64,000 nt of DNA from Lewinellaceae bacterium (GTDB lineage Bacteria > Bacteroidota > Bacteroidia > Chitinophagales > Saprospiraceae). The notes beneath the pieces were generated by a model. That model searched no databases. It saw only the letters and a program-made list of their open reading frames with translations, and was not told the DNA's origin. The position numbers were made by a program, and so were the translations under genes. Shown piece by piece: positions 8,008-17,131 of this stretch. Each line of letters begins with the position of its first letter. Position 1 is the stretch's first letter. The stretch is from positions 248,001-312,000 of the forward strand of contig JACJYA010000006.1 in the NCBI GenBank assembly GCA_020636315.1, given 5' to 3'.

Positions 8008-8613
8008 CTACTTCCAGCGGAAGGTTTCGATCATGTGCAGAATATCATCTTCTACGAATTCATAGATGGGCTGGAGGGAATCGGGGCGGGCCTGGGTATT
8101 GAAATAAAGAGCGCCCCTTAGAAAATTGTCAGTACTGTCTGTGAGGTAAAACTGGAAGGGAGAGGCTGCCGGCCCCTCGATGATAAAAGCGAACCCATTT
8201 ACATTTCCTTCTTTTTTTATAGGCACTTCCTGAATGAAGTTTGCTTTTTTGTTGTGCCATTCCACCAGTTCAAAAGCGTCGTTTTTCAGTTTTTCGAAGG
8301 ATGCTTCGGGCCCAATGGGGTAATAGCTGCAGTATAGCCTGCTGTCGAAGGCCGGTATATAAATATCAAACCAACAGGGATTGGCCGGCTTTTCATCAAA
8401 GAAAAGGGTGTCCTGCTGGGCTTCTGCATAGACAGGATATTCGAAGGTGAAATTGCAATAATCCTCATCAAATTGCTGATATCCTCCCTGGGGATACTCC
8501 ACCCTGGGGTAGGCACGGGGCTTGGGCGTATAGGAAGGCTCTCCTCCACAGGCGCTTAGAAAAAGGATAAATAAAATCAGAAAGTGGAAAAAACAGGCCT
8601 TTATATGGTTCAT
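8008..8613 (-). CDS. gldD: Gliding motility lipoprotein GldD
   Basis: 201 residues. The N-terminus is a lipoprotein signal (FLILFILFLSACGG, lipobox LSAC). The mature part has the GldD pattern: YTPKPRAYPRVEYPQGGYQQFD, CNFTFEYPVYA, CWFDIYIPAFDSRLYCSYYPI, and a C-terminal LRGALYFNTQARPDSLQPIYEFVEDDILHMIETFRW. GldD is required for gliding in Flavobacterium and is linked to the type IX secretion apparatus. It directly follows gldE on the minus strand, the usual order, and is probably cotranscribed with gldE. Confidence 0.93.
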   Translation of the reverse strand: MNHIKACFFHFLILFILFLSACGGEPSYTPKPRAYPRVEYPQGGYQQFDEDYCNFTFEYPVYAEAQQDTLFFDEKPANPCWFDIYIPAFDSRLYCSYYPIGPEASFEKLKNDAFELVEWHNKKANFIQEVPIKKEGNVNGFAFIIEGPAASPFQFYLTDSTDNFLRGALYFNTQARPDSLQPIYEFVEDDILHMIETFRWK

Positions 8614-8630
8614 TGGTCTTAACGCATTAA

Positions 8631-10049
8631 TTAAGGTTTGGGCAAGGTAAAAAGGATCTGCTCGATACGCCGCCTATTCACAGAAACGACCTTAAAGCGG
8701 AATTGATTGTAAGGGATCTCGGAATCCACCTTGGGAATGACACCGGTGATCTCCAGGATGAGGCCTGCCAGGGAATCCGCTTCTCCTTTCACTTCATCGA
8801 AGGTGTTGGTATCTATCCCAACGATCCGGCAAACATCATTAAGCAGAGTTTTGCCCTCAAACAGGTAATTGAAATCGTCGATCTTTTTGAACACGACCTC
8901 CACCTCATCGTCGAACTCGTCCTTGATCTCGCCAATAACTTCCTCCATAATATCTTCCAGAGTTACAATACCCGAACTCCCTCCGTACTCGTCAACGACT
9001 ATCGCCAGGTGCAGGTGCTGCTGCTGAAACTCTTTGAGCAGGTCATTGATCTTTTTGGCTTCCGGCACGTAGTACACATCTGTGCGAATGAGTTCCTGCC
9101 ACTCAAAATCATTTCCTTCGTTGAGGTGGCCGAGAAGGTCTTTAACGTAAAGGATACCGGCCACATTATCAAAATCGTTTTCATAAACGGGAATACGGGA
9201 ATAACCGGATTCCCGGACGACCGAAAGCAATTCATGGTAATCGATGCGAAAATCGACGGCCACCACATCCACCCGGGAACTCATGATCTGCTTAACGGTT
9301 ACTTCTCCGAATTTTACGATGCTCTTGAGAATATCGACGTCCTGCCCGGCATCTTTTTCCTGGCTGACGGTCAGTTCGATAGCTTCATCGATGTCTTCAC
9401 GGCTGGTGAGGTTGCTGCCGGGCGCCGTGCTGGCCAGTTTGCGCTCGATGATGCGGGTGGTATTGACTAAAAGGTTGTTCAAAGGGCCAAGCACCTTTAA
9501 CAGAATAGTAATGGGCCGGGCCATCAGCCGGGCGAGGCGAATGTTATTGATCTTGGCATATACTTTAGGGGCAACCTCTCCGAAGAGGACAAGCAGAAAT
9601 GTTACGCCAACTACCGTGATCAGGAAACCGATGAGCCAGGACCAGTAAGCCACGCGCTCCGGCCCGGGTTCTCCCCACAGGCTGGTGAGGTGAGTAGCCC
9701 ATTGCCCGAAAGTATCCTGAGGGATGGCCTTCATCAACACGAATTCCGAAAGGATGACAATGGCGATGTTGATGAAGTTATTACTGATCAGAATGGTGGC
9801 CAGCAGGCGGCGCGGTTTATCCTTGAGCGCAAGAATGCGCTGGCTGTTGGTGCCATTTTCCTGCTCCAGGCGTTCGAAGTCATTGGGGGTGAGGGAAAAA
9901 AAAGCGACTTCCGAGCCGGAGATCAGTGCCGAACAGACCAATAGCAGAATAATACCCAAAATACCCAGGAGTGTCTCCACGGAAAAAACGAGGAGCAATA
10001 AGATCACCGGTGAAAAACAGTAAACCGGACTATCAGGTTCAGGTTCCAA
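8631..10049 (-). CDS. gldE: Gliding motility-associated CBS-domain membrane protein GldE
   Basis: 472 residues. An N-terminal DUF21/CNNM-type membrane domain (about residues 15-210, several hydrophobic spans, including ILGIILLLVCSALISGSEVAFFSLTP) is followed by two CBS domains (around SSRVDVVAVDFRIDYHELLSVVRESGYSRIPVYEND and LLKEFQQQHLHLAIVVDEYGGSSGIVTLEDIMEEVIGEI) and a CorC/HlyC transporter-associated domain at the C-terminus. The general family includes CorC/HlyC-like ion transport proteins. In Flavobacterium GldE lies next to GldD and supports gliding, as here. Its stop is 17 bases before the gldD start. Confidence 0.92.
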   Translation of the reverse strand: MEPEPDSPVYCFSPVILLLLVFSVETLLGILGIILLLVCSALISGSEVAFFSLTPNDFERLEQENGTNSQRILALKDKPRRLLATILISNNFINIAIVILSEFVLMKAIPQDTFGQWATHLTSLWGEPGPERVAYWSWLIGFLITVVGVTFLLVLFGEVAPKVYAKINNIRLARLMARPITILLKVLGPLNNLLVNTTRIIERKLASTAPGSNLTSREDIDEAIELTVSQEKDAGQDVDILKSIVKFGEVTVKQIMSSRVDVVAVDFRIDYHELLSVVRESGYSRIPVYENDFDNVAGILYVKDLLGHLNEGNDFEWQELIRTDVYYVPEAKKINDLLKEFQQQHLHLAIVVDEYGGSSGIVTLEDIMEEVIGEIKDEFDDEVEVVFKKIDDFNYLFEGKTLLNDVCRIVGIDTNTFDEVKGEADSLAGLILEITGVIPKVDSEIPYNQFRFKVVSVNRRRIEQILFTLPKP

Positions 10050-10090
10050 AAAAAAAGGGGTTAGTTACACCATAATTCGCACTGTCCTGT

Positions 10091-10576
10091 TTAGAACGGC
10101 AGGTCATCATCAGCTGCTCCGCTGCCGGATTCCTCCGGCATGGAACTGGCAGCGCCGCCGTTGTCACTGTTCATATCCTGGGAGCTGGTGCTTACTTCAT
10201 CGCCAGGCGCTGGGAAATACCCTCCGGAGCCACCAGCGGTTTCATCGCGCTTTCCGCCACTGATGATGCGAAAGTAGCTGGCGACAACTTCAGTAGTATA
10301 TCGGTTGTTGCCATCCTGGTCCTGCCAACTGCGATGAGTCAGCTTACCTTCAACATAAACGCCCATTCCTTTTTTGAGGGTGCTTTCCGCCCTTTCCGCC
10401 AGGGTTCGCCAGACGACGATATCGTGCCATTCTGTCTGGCTCTGCCACTCTCCGTTTCTATCTTTATAGTTTTCATTGGTGGCTATTGGGAATTTGGCCA
10501 CTACTGCCCCATTTTCCAGCCGGCGTACTTCCGGGTCACGCCCCAGGTTACCAATCAATATTACACGGTTTACCAT
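10091..10576 (-). CDS. ssb: Single-stranded DNA-binding protein
   Basis: 161 residues. An N-terminal OB fold (MVNRVILIGNLGRDPEVR, WHDIVVWRTLAERAESTLKKGMGVYVEGKLTHRSWQDQDG, YTTEVVASYFRI) precedes a Gly/Ser-rich linker and the acidic tip DDDLPF, which recruits repair and replication proteins. Length is typical. It lies between mutY and gldE, an order I know from other Bacteroidota (mutY-ssb-gldE-gldD). Confidence 0.97.
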   Translation of the reverse strand: MVNRVILIGNLGRDPEVRRLENGAVVAKFPIATNENYKDRNGEWQSQTEWHDIVVWRTLAERAESTLKKGMGVYVEGKLTHRSWQDQDGNNRYTTEVVASYFRIISGGKRDETAGGSGGYFPAPGDEVSTSSQDMNSDNGGAASSMPEESGSGAADDDLPF

Positions 10577-10748
10577 CTCTAACCAGATGTATTTTAATAA
10601 AGATTAAAAAATACTGATCTTCTCAGGAAGGCCATTCCCCTCCGTTGCGGTGTATAAATATAGCTAATAAAAAGCTTTAGCCCAAAAGCGAAGCCATTAA
10701 CTTTCCAGGCTTTTTCTATGGCTGTTTCCATCCTGCCTGTCTGGCAGG

Positions 10749-11831
10749 TCAGAAAAGGGAAAGCTGTTCCTGGTTCAGATATCGGCTGATGATCTTTGGG
10801 AACGCAAATTTACTCAAGTTTTTCTGATCAACGGCCAGGAAGTTTCCCGAATGCAGGGCCGCTCCGGGAGGAAGCCCTACTTCCCAGAAGAAAGCAATGA
10901 TCTTTTGGTGAGTTAGTTGCTGTTGATAAGGCAGGGAGATGCGATGTACCTCAGCCTCCTGCCCGCTGAAAAGCATTTTCCACACGGCACTTTTCCGAAT
11001 CTCGCCTTCATCGCGGGAGAGGTGAGGTAACTCCAGCAGGGGGAATTCATACAGATTTTGCCAGATGTCATTTCCCGTCCGCTTGCGGACCAGGGATTTT
11101 CCCTTGTGGCTGATGACCAGGTAGTGAAAAAAACGCTGGCGCTTTTCGATCTTCTTTGATTTAATGGGAAGGTTGGCCACTTTCTTTTTCTGGTAAGCAG
11201 TACAGGCCATACGGAGTGGGCAAGCTGGGCAGCTCGGTACTTTTGGGGTGCATTGAGTTGCGCCAAAATCCATAATGGCCTGGTTGTAGTTGCCAGGATC
11301 CTGGTGGTCCAGCAGTTGCTGGGCCAATTCAGCAAATTCTTTTTTCCCCGCGGAGGTATCGACCGGGGTTTCAATACCGAAAAAACGGGAGAGCACGCGG
11401 AAGACGTTACCATCCAGCACAGCATGAGGAAGGCCGTAAGCAAAAGAGGCAATTGCCGCAGCAGTGTAGGGCCCTACACCTTTCAAACGGAGAATACCCT
11501 CGAATGTATCGGGAAACCGCCCCTCCAGTTCTTCGGCAATATAACGTGCTGCAGCATGCAGGTTCCGGGCACGGGAGTAGTATCCCAATCCTTCCCAGAG
11601 TTTCATGACTTCATCCTGTGGCGCTTTGGCCAGGTCGCGGACTGTGGGGTAGCGATCCCGAAAGCGTTCGAAATAAGGCAGGCCCTGTTCCACCCGCGTT
11701 TGCTGAAGAATGACTTCAGACAACCAGATGAGATAGGGGTCACTTTCTCCTTTCCAGGGCAGGGGCCGGTGGCTTTGAGCGAACCATTCCTTCAACTGTT
11801 TTCTGAAAAACAGATGCTTGTCCTTCTCCAT
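10749..11831 (-). CDS. mutY: A/G-specific adenine glycosylase MutY
   Basis: 360 residues. Removes adenine mispaired with 8-oxoguanine. Motifs: LPWKGESDPYLIWLSEVILQQTRVEQGLPYF (catalytic Glu), the helix-hairpin-helix LKGVGPYTAAAIASFAYG followed by VLDGNVFRVLSRFFGIETPVDT (catalytic Asp), and the [4Fe-4S] ligands with spacing C-x6-C-x2-C-x5-C in CTPKVPSCPACPLRMAC. A NUDIX-like 8-oxoG-reading domain occupies the C-terminal third. It opens the mutY-ssb-gldE-gldD series on the minus strand. Confidence 0.97.
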   Translation of the reverse strand: MEKDKHLFFRKQLKEWFAQSHRPLPWKGESDPYLIWLSEVILQQTRVEQGLPYFERFRDRYPTVRDLAKAPQDEVMKLWEGLGYYSRARNLHAAARYIAEELEGRFPDTFEGILRLKGVGPYTAAAIASFAYGLPHAVLDGNVFRVLSRFFGIETPVDTSAGKKEFAELAQQLLDHQDPGNYNQAIMDFGATQCTPKVPSCPACPLRMACTAYQKKKVANLPIKSKKIEKRQRFFHYLVISHKGKSLVRKRTGNDIWQNLYEFPLLELPHLSRDEGEIRKSAVWKMLFSGQEAEVHRISLPYQQQLTHQKIIAFFWEVGLPPGAALHSGNFLAVDQKNLSKFAFPKIISRYLNQEQLSLF

Positions 11832-11883
11832 AGTCCGGCAAAGATAAAAAACGGCAGTTATTGTTTGAACGACAGCCCGGGCA

Positions 11884-11915
11884 CAAAAAAAAGAAGCGGC
11901 TGGCCTTTCTGCCGC
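11884..11915 (-). terminator. Terminator of the ECF sigma gene
   Basis: Reading the minus strand after the stop at 11952: arms GCGGC (11915-11911) and GCCGC (11900-11896) with a 10-base loop, followed by TTC and a run of eight T. The stem is short but the T-run is strong. Confidence 0.6.
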
Positions 11916-11951
11916 CGCCCCTGATTACCATTGTAAACTTTTAAGCATGCC

Positions 11952-12497
11952 CTAAGGCCTCACACCTGCACGGCTGCGTAGTTCCTCTATGCTGGAATAG
12001 CGTTTGCCGATGACTTCTTTGAGTTCCTTTCGCGCAAAGAAAATACGACTCTTCACAGTTCCCAAAGGAAGCTCCAGGTGGTCGGCAATTTCCTGATATT
12101 TATAACCATGATAATGCATGAGGAATGGAATCTTGATGCTGTCGTCCAGGTCTTCCACCATTCTGGCAAGTTCCTTCATCATGATGTTGGATTCGGCTTG
12201 ATTGGCAATTACAACACTACCCGAGTTGATATAATAAAGGTTTTCCGTAGAGTCCATAATGGTGTTGGCTTTCACCTTCTTGCGGTAATTGTTGATGAAG
12301 ATGTTCTTCATGATCGTGAAAAGCCAGGCTTTGAAATTCGTACCCGGGCGAAATTTATCTCTGTTAGTCAGGGCGCGGTAGGCCGTTTCCTGAAACAAGT
12401 CTTTCGCATCCTCAGTGTTCTTGGTGAGGTTGTATGCAAAAGAATTCAGAAGGGTGGACATTTGATCGAACCGGCTATAAAATTCTGTAGTGGACAT
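11952..12497 (-). CDS. ECF RNA polymerase sigma factor
   Basis: 181 residues. Region 2 (LLNSFAYNLTKNTEDAKDLFQETAYRALTNRDKFRPGTNFKAWLFTIMKNIFINNYRK) and region 4 (IPFLMHYHGYKYQEIADHLELPLGTVKSRIFFARKELKEVI) are both clear and region 3 is missing, as in ECF factors. No anti-sigma gene is adjacent. A canonical promoter lies about 50 bases upstream and a terminator follows, so it is a single-gene unit. Close homologues are common single-copy genes in Bacteroidota; the regulon is unknown. Confidence 0.93.
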   Translation of the reverse strand: MSTTEFYSRFDQMSTLLNSFAYNLTKNTEDAKDLFQETAYRALTNRDKFRPGTNFKAWLFTIMKNIFINNYRKKVKANTIMDSTENLYYINSGSVVIANQAESNIMMKELARMVEDLDDSIKIPFLMHYHGYKYQEIADHLELPLGTVKSRIFFARKELKEVIGKRYSSIEELRSRAGVRP

Positions 12498-12854
12498 GGC
12501 TATTTTGTTTAATGTTGCAGAGGAATCTCTTTCTTTTGTTGAATCAAAGATATGTAATTGTTAAACAAAATGCAATTTTCCACACTTTTTTTGTCCGCAG
12601 AAATAATCTTTTTTGTCACTCAATAAATGGTCGTGTTTTTAAGTAATTGATATTCAGTAAATTAAATCAATTATTTAGAACTTTTTTTCTTTTACAATTT
12701 TCAAAAAAAAATGAAAATTAGGTCTTTTTGTCGAAGTTTGAATTCTTGAATTCATACTAAAGCGGCCTTTTAGAGGCAGAAAATACCGCTGTCCCGATTG
12801 TCAGGCCAAATTTGTTTAACTTCTCAAAAAAAAACTTAAACAACTCAGTGCCAG
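12498..12854. other. AT-rich intergenic region between the sigma and LptF/G genes
   Basis: About 357 bases without a gene. It holds the sigma promoter (12545-12575). The rest is AT-rich with poly-A/T tracts (around 12680-12715 and 12822-12835). On the minus strand the T-run after the LptF/G stop may end that transcript, but there is no strong stem. No small gene or RNA is recognised. Confidence 0.5.
12545..12575 (-). promoter_or_regulatory. Promoter of the ECF sigma gene
   Basis: On the minus strand TTG (12575-12573), a 20-base spacer and TATCTTTG (12552-12545) match the Bacteroidota consensus exactly. Transcription would start near 12538, about 40 bases before the ATG. Confidence 0.7.
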
Positions 12855-13946
12855 TTATTTCTGAGCATTTCGGATGAGAAATATCGCTACGGTGCTAAAA
12901 ACGATGTTGGGCAGCCATATTCCCAGGAAAATGGGAATGGCCTGGCCGGTAGCGAAAACGATGGCGAAACGGGAAAAGAAAATATAAAGGGCTCCGATAC
13001 CGATGCCCATGGCCAGGTGAAGGCCGATACCTCCCCTGATCTTACGGGCTGCGATGGACATGCCGATAATGGTAAGAATAAAGATAGTAAAGGGTTCGGC
13101 TGTTCGGCGGAGGAGTTCGATCTCATACTTTTGGGTATTGCCGACACCCCTTGCTTTCTGGTTTCGGATGTACTCCTTCAACTCCGCCGAGGTCATCATG
13201 GTCTGCTGCTCCTTGTAATCTACAAAGTCGGCAGGCGTCAGGTTAAGTGTAGTGTCGATCTCCTTGCCTATTCCAAGGATGAGTTCTTCCTTCATCCCAT
13301 GGAAAGTTCGTATCTCGTAGTTTCGCAGTTTCCACTTGTTGGGAGGGCCAATCCATTCGGCCGTGTTGGCCTTGAGAAGGTAAACCAACTCATTGCCTTC
13401 AAATCTTTCCAGCCGGAATTTCCGGGCGGTGCTGTCCCGCTTGCGATAGTAGTTGATATACACTTTGGTGTCCGGCGAGAGGAACATGTGTACATCCTGG
13501 GTTTTCCCCTTGTCGTTATCTCTCCATATATAGGTGTGTACAATATCCAGGCGGGTCTTATTCCCCTTGGGAATAAAGTAATGGTTTCCGGCCAGATGCA
13601 GCCCGGCGATAAAAGTAGCTGCGATCATATAAGGGCGCATCAGGCGGGGAAAACTGACGCCCGCATTGAAGATGGAGATTATCTCGGAATTATACGCCAT
13701 CCGTGAGGTAAAGAAAATGACTGCAATCAGGGTAAAGAGAGGCCAGAGCAACCCATCAATATAGAGCAGAAAATTGGGATAGTAATCGATGTATATCTCT
13801 TTCTTGGTAATGGGTTCTTCAATGAATTTTTCGACCTTTTCACTAAAATCGATGATGCCGGAAATCATCGTGAAAATGAGGACCGTGAAGAAGAACGTAC
13901 TCAGGAATTTTCGGATAATATATTTGTCGAGCGTCTTCAGCATCAT
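12855..13946 (-). CDS. LptF/LptG family lipopolysaccharide export permease
   Basis: 363 residues (two adjacent ATG codons, at 13946 and 13943, are both possible). YjgP/YjgQ-type permease: N-terminal LDKYIIRKFLSTFFFTVLIFTMISGIIDFSEKV, membrane spans near residues 15-35, 55-77 and 95-115, a periplasmic beta-rich domain in the middle, and three C-terminal spans including AEPFTIFILTIIGMSIAARKIRGGIGLHLAMGIGIGALYIFFSR. With LptB and LptC it would move LPS from the inner membrane toward the outer membrane. It sits at the end of a minus-strand series with tgt and rodA. Whether it corresponds to LptF or LptG cannot be told here. Confidence 0.9.
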   Translation of the reverse strand: MMLKTLDKYIIRKFLSTFFFTVLIFTMISGIIDFSEKVEKFIEEPITKKEIYIDYYPNFLLYIDGLLWPLFTLIAVIFFTSRMAYNSEIISIFNAGVSFPRLMRPYMIAATFIAGLHLAGNHYFIPKGNKTRLDIVHTYIWRDNDKGKTQDVHMFLSPDTKVYINYYRKRDSTARKFRLERFEGNELVYLLKANTAEWIGPPNKWKLRNYEIRTFHGMKEELILGIGKEIDTTLNLTPADFVDYKEQQTMMTSAELKEYIRNQKARGVGNTQKYEIELLRRTAEPFTIFILTIIGMSIAARKIRGGIGLHLAMGIGIGALYIFFSRFAIVFATGQAIPIFLGIWLPNIVFSTVAIFLIRNAQK

Positions 13947-14019
13947 TAATATCCTTTCTCAGGACAAGTAAACGTTTGAGGTACTCAGATGGTGTTGTAT
14001 TTGCCAGGCCTTAACAAAA

Positions 14020-15153
14020 CTACAACCTTCTTTGCACCTCCTTCACCATTTGATTCTTCCAATTGAGGAAATCGCCGGCCTGAATATGGCTGCGGGCTTC
14101 CCCTACCAGCCAGAGGTAAAAACTGAGATTGTGCAGGCTGGCGATCTGGGCTCCCAGGAGTTCCTTGCTGTGTATCAGGTGCCGAAGATAAGCTTTATTA
14201 TAAAAACGGCTGACATGGCAGGGGCCTTCTTCATCAATGGGGCTAAAATCTTCCTTCCACTTGGCGTTCTTGATATTGATGATGCCCCGGGCAGTATATA
14301 AGAGGCCGTGGCGGGCATTGCGCGTCGGCAGCACACAATCGAACATATCAACTCCGAGAGCAATACACTCCAGTATATTCTCGGGCGTGCCTACTCCCAT
14401 CAGATAGCGCGGCTTTTCCTTTGGAAGTATGCCACAAACCAGCTCCGTCATTTCGTACATCTCCTCCGCCGGTTCTCCGACTGACAGCCCCCCGATGGCG
14501 TTCGCCTCCCGGCCGAAAGAAGCCACTGTCTCCGCTGATATCTTCCGCAGGTCCTTGTAAGTGCTGCCCTGCACGATGGGAAACAAAGCCTGCCGGTAGC
14601 CGTAGAGCGGTTCGGTATGGTCAAAGTGTTGGCAGCAGCGCTCCAGCCAGCGGTGAGTCAGGCCCATCGACGACCGGGCATAGTCATATTCGCAAGGATA
14701 GGGAGTGCATTCGTCGAGGGCCATGATGATATCTGCACCAATGGCGCGCTGAATATCAATAGCAATTTCAGGGCTGAAAAAGTGGGTGGACCCGTCGATA
14801 TGAGACTGGAAGGTAACTCCTTCCTCCCTGATCTTACGGCGATGGCTCAGCGAATAAACCTGATAGCCACCGCTATCGGTCAGTATGGGATGATTCCAAC
14901 TATTGAAGCGGTGAAGGCCACCGGCTTTTTGGAGTACTTCGATGCCTGGCCGCAGGTACAGGTGGTAGGTGTTACCGAGGATGATCTGTGCCCTAACCTC
15001 CTTTTCCAGGTCTTCTTGCTGTACACCCTTTACACTGCCCAGTGTTCCCACCGGCATAAAAATAGGAGTTTCTATCACCCCGTGGCCAGTGGTGATCAAG
15101 CCGCAGCGGGCAGAGGATTGTGTGTCGGTATGCGATATCGAGAATTGTAGCAA
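14020..15153 (-). CDS. tgt: Queuine tRNA-ribosyltransferase
   Basis: 377 residues. Exchanges guanine at position 34 of GUN-anticodon tRNAs (including tRNA-Asn) for the queuosine precursor. Motifs: ETPIFMPVGTLGSVKGV, ILGNTYHLYLRPG, FNSWNHPILTDSGGYQVYSL (active-site Asp), GADIIMALDECTPYP, GGLSVGEP, YLMGVGTPENILECIALGVDMFDCVLPTRNARHG, and the zinc ligands toward the C-terminus (the region with H...H...). The first codon appears to be TTG at 15153, which aligns with the family start; no ATG lies before the conserved core. It starts 11 bases after the rodA stop. Confidence 0.96.
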   Translation of the reverse strand: MLQFSISHTDTQSSARCGLITTGHGVIETPIFMPVGTLGSVKGVQQEDLEKEVRAQIILGNTYHLYLRPGIEVLQKAGGLHRFNSWNHPILTDSGGYQVYSLSHRRKIREEGVTFQSHIDGSTHFFSPEIAIDIQRAIGADIIMALDECTPYPCEYDYARSSMGLTHRWLERCCQHFDHTEPLYGYRQALFPIVQGSTYKDLRKISAETVASFGREANAIGGLSVGEPAEEMYEMTELVCGILPKEKPRYLMGVGTPENILECIALGVDMFDCVLPTRNARHGLLYTARGIINIKNAKWKEDFSPIDEEGPCHVSRFYNKAYLRHLIHSKELLGAQIASLHNLSFYLWLVGEARSHIQAGDFLNWKNQMVKEVQRRL

Positions 15154-15164
15154 CCCCAGTGATT

Positions 15165-16601
15165 TTAGATCCGGAAACGGTGTTTGTCCAATTTCAGCAT
15201 TACGGCGATCATAATGGTAAAGCCCATAAGGGAAGACCCTCCTTTGCTGATGAAGGGCAAAGGTATGCCAATGATCGGCATCAGGCCCATGGTCATGCCG
15301 ATGTTGATGAAAAAGTGAATAAAAATGATGCCTGCTACGCAGTAAGCATAATGTCGGGAAAAGCTGTACCGCTGGCGTTCAGCGATTATGGAGACCCGAA
15401 AGAGCAGCAACAGGAAGAGTACGATAATCCCAAAAGTGCCAATAAAGCCCTGCTCTTCTCCAATAGTGCAGAAAATAAAATCAGTGGACTGTTCCGGAAC
15501 GTAGTTGCCTTTGGTCATGGTTCCCTTCAGGAAGCCTTTGCCCTGCAAACCTCCGGCCCCGATTGCGGTCTTGGATTGAACGAGGTTGTAGAGCGAGCCA
15601 CGCTCATCGCATTTTTCAGGTTGCAGCCATACGTTTATGCGGTCCTGCTGGTGAGGCTTCAGAACGTTATTGAAGGCATAGTTGGCGGCAAAGGCCAGGC
15701 TGGAACCAGCTAACAGAAAGAACAACAGGCCGGCAACCAACCGGCCATTACGCTGTTGATAAAGCACATACCCCAGAACGATAACGGCCAGCAGGCAACT
15801 TATCAAAACATAAGGCAGATAGTCCAGCCGGGCCAGGTAGTAGCTAGCCCCGGCAACTGCTGCCGCGCCTAATACCCAATACAGGCGCCTTTTGCTTTTA
15901 AGGCTGTAGGACATGGCGAGCAGTACCAACAAGGAAAGAGCAAGGGCTATTTTTTCGGGCTCGGCTACCAGCCCTGCGATGAGCAGGGCGGCCATCACGC
16001 CGGCAACGATATAATAGGAGGGATTGAGGCCTTCCCGGAAAAGCACGATAAAAAAAGACAAGAAAACCAGCGCCGAGCCGGCATCGGGCTGAAGGAGGAT
16101 CAAAATTATGGGCCCCAGTATGATCATCAGGGAAATAAACTGGGAACGCAGGTTTTTCAGGTCCGTACTGTATGAACTGAGAAAACCTGAAAGTGCCAGC
16201 GCAGTACCGAACTTGGCAATCTCCGAAGGCTGAAAAGAGAATCCTCCGAAAGAGAACCAGGAAGTAGCCCCTTTGATATTGGCGCCGAAGAAAAGCACCA
16301 ACACCAGCATCCCGAGAGAAACCGCATAAATGGGGTAGGCAAAAGTTTGCCAGAATTTCCAGTCAAAAAGCATTATGAAGGCGAAAATGAGGCCGCAGAT
16401 GCCGATCCAGATGGCTTGCTTACCGGCTGAAGTGGACAGAAAGCTCCCCTCCTCCATATTGCGGAACTCCTCAAAACCTACTGAAAAGACCATCAGCCAC
16501 CCCACGATGACCAGTGCCAGGAAAAGGCTGAATGCCACCAGGTCTATATGCCCAAGGATCGGGCTGTTCCCCTCTCTTCTCGATGCCCTTCTTCTACGCA
16601 T
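15165..16601 (-). CDS. rodA: Rod shape-determining protein RodA (SEDS family glycosyltransferase)
   Basis: 478 residues, polytopic. FtsW/RodA/SpoVE family: peptidoglycan glycan-chain polymerase of cell elongation. Seen: FSFQPSEIAKFGTALALSGFLS (conserved loop), ILILLQPDAGSALVFLSFFIVLFREG, and a C-terminal IGEEQGFIGTFGIIVLFLLLLFR, GIIFIHFFINIGMTMGLMPIIGIPLPFISKGGSSLMG typical of the family. It is longer than E. coli RodA (370 residues), because of extra hydrophobic segments and a soluble loop in the middle, as in other Bacteroidota. It forms a close minus-strand series with a SPOR protein upstream and tgt downstream; no PBP2 gene is in the window. Confidence 0.93.
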   Translation of the reverse strand: MRRRRASRREGNSPILGHIDLVAFSLFLALVIVGWLMVFSVGFEEFRNMEEGSFLSTSAGKQAIWIGICGLIFAFIMLFDWKFWQTFAYPIYAVSLGMLVLVLFFGANIKGATSWFSFGGFSFQPSEIAKFGTALALSGFLSSYSTDLKNLRSQFISLMIILGPIILILLQPDAGSALVFLSFFIVLFREGLNPSYYIVAGVMAALLIAGLVAEPEKIALALSLLVLLAMSYSLKSKRRLYWVLGAAAVAGASYYLARLDYLPYVLISCLLAVIVLGYVLYQQRNGRLVAGLLFFLLAGSSLAFAANYAFNNVLKPHQQDRINVWLQPEKCDERGSLYNLVQSKTAIGAGGLQGKGFLKGTMTKGNYVPEQSTDFIFCTIGEEQGFIGTFGIIVLFLLLLFRVSIIAERQRYSFSRHYAYCVAGIIFIHFFINIGMTMGLMPIIGIPLPFISKGGSSLMGFTIMIAVMLKLDKHRFRI

Positions 16602-16619
16602 TTACTGTTACATCTTCCT

Positions 16620-17024
16620 TTAATAATTGCCAATCAACTCTCTTGGGTGAATGGCGTCGTCGCGCACCAGATAGATGCCCGGATAGTCCCGCTCCAGTAT
16701 GTACTTCAGGCGCAGCGCTTCCAGCTTACTGGAAAAAGCGCCGGCACGCAGCTTGTAATACGGCGCTACATGCACCCAGTCCACCGGGATGGAAGGATAG
16801 CGATACTGGAAGGATTGCTTGACGCTCTCCAGCCGCTGCCGGTCGGGTGTAGCCAGTATCTGGACCCGCCAACCATCAACGAATTGCCTTGCCTTGTTAG
16901 CCTCCACAAACCGGGCCATCATTTCTCCGATAGGAGCATCTTCTTCCACGAAGACATTCTGTTGTGATCTGGCAGCGAAGACGCCTGTTACCAAAAACCA
17001 TCCTAAAAATAAGAAGCGGGCCAT
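16620..17024 (-). CDS. Exported SPOR-domain protein
   Basis: 134 residues with a signal peptide (MARFLFLGWFLVTGVFAARSQ). The C-terminal 80 residues show the SPOR fold: GWRVQILATPDRQRLESVKQSFQYRYPSIPVDWVHVAPYYKLRAGAFSSKLEALRLKYILERDYPGIYLV. SPOR domains bind glycan strands stripped of side peptides, mostly at division sites. Its gene ends 18 bases before rodA, suggesting a shared transcript and a wall-associated role. Confidence 0.85.
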   Translation of the reverse strand: MARFLFLGWFLVTGVFAARSQQNVFVEEDAPIGEMMARFVEANKARQFVDGWRVQILATPDRQRLESVKQSFQYRYPSIPVDWVHVAPYYKLRAGAFSSKLEALRLKYILERDYPGIYLVRDDAIHPRELIGNY

Positions 17025-17131
17025 ATCATCCTTTTTTTGCCCAGGCCGGCATCAATGCAAAACGAAGTGGCCTGTGTGCCGCAAATATACTACATTTAGT
17101 GCAACTATGGCTTGTATTTTCGAACACACTC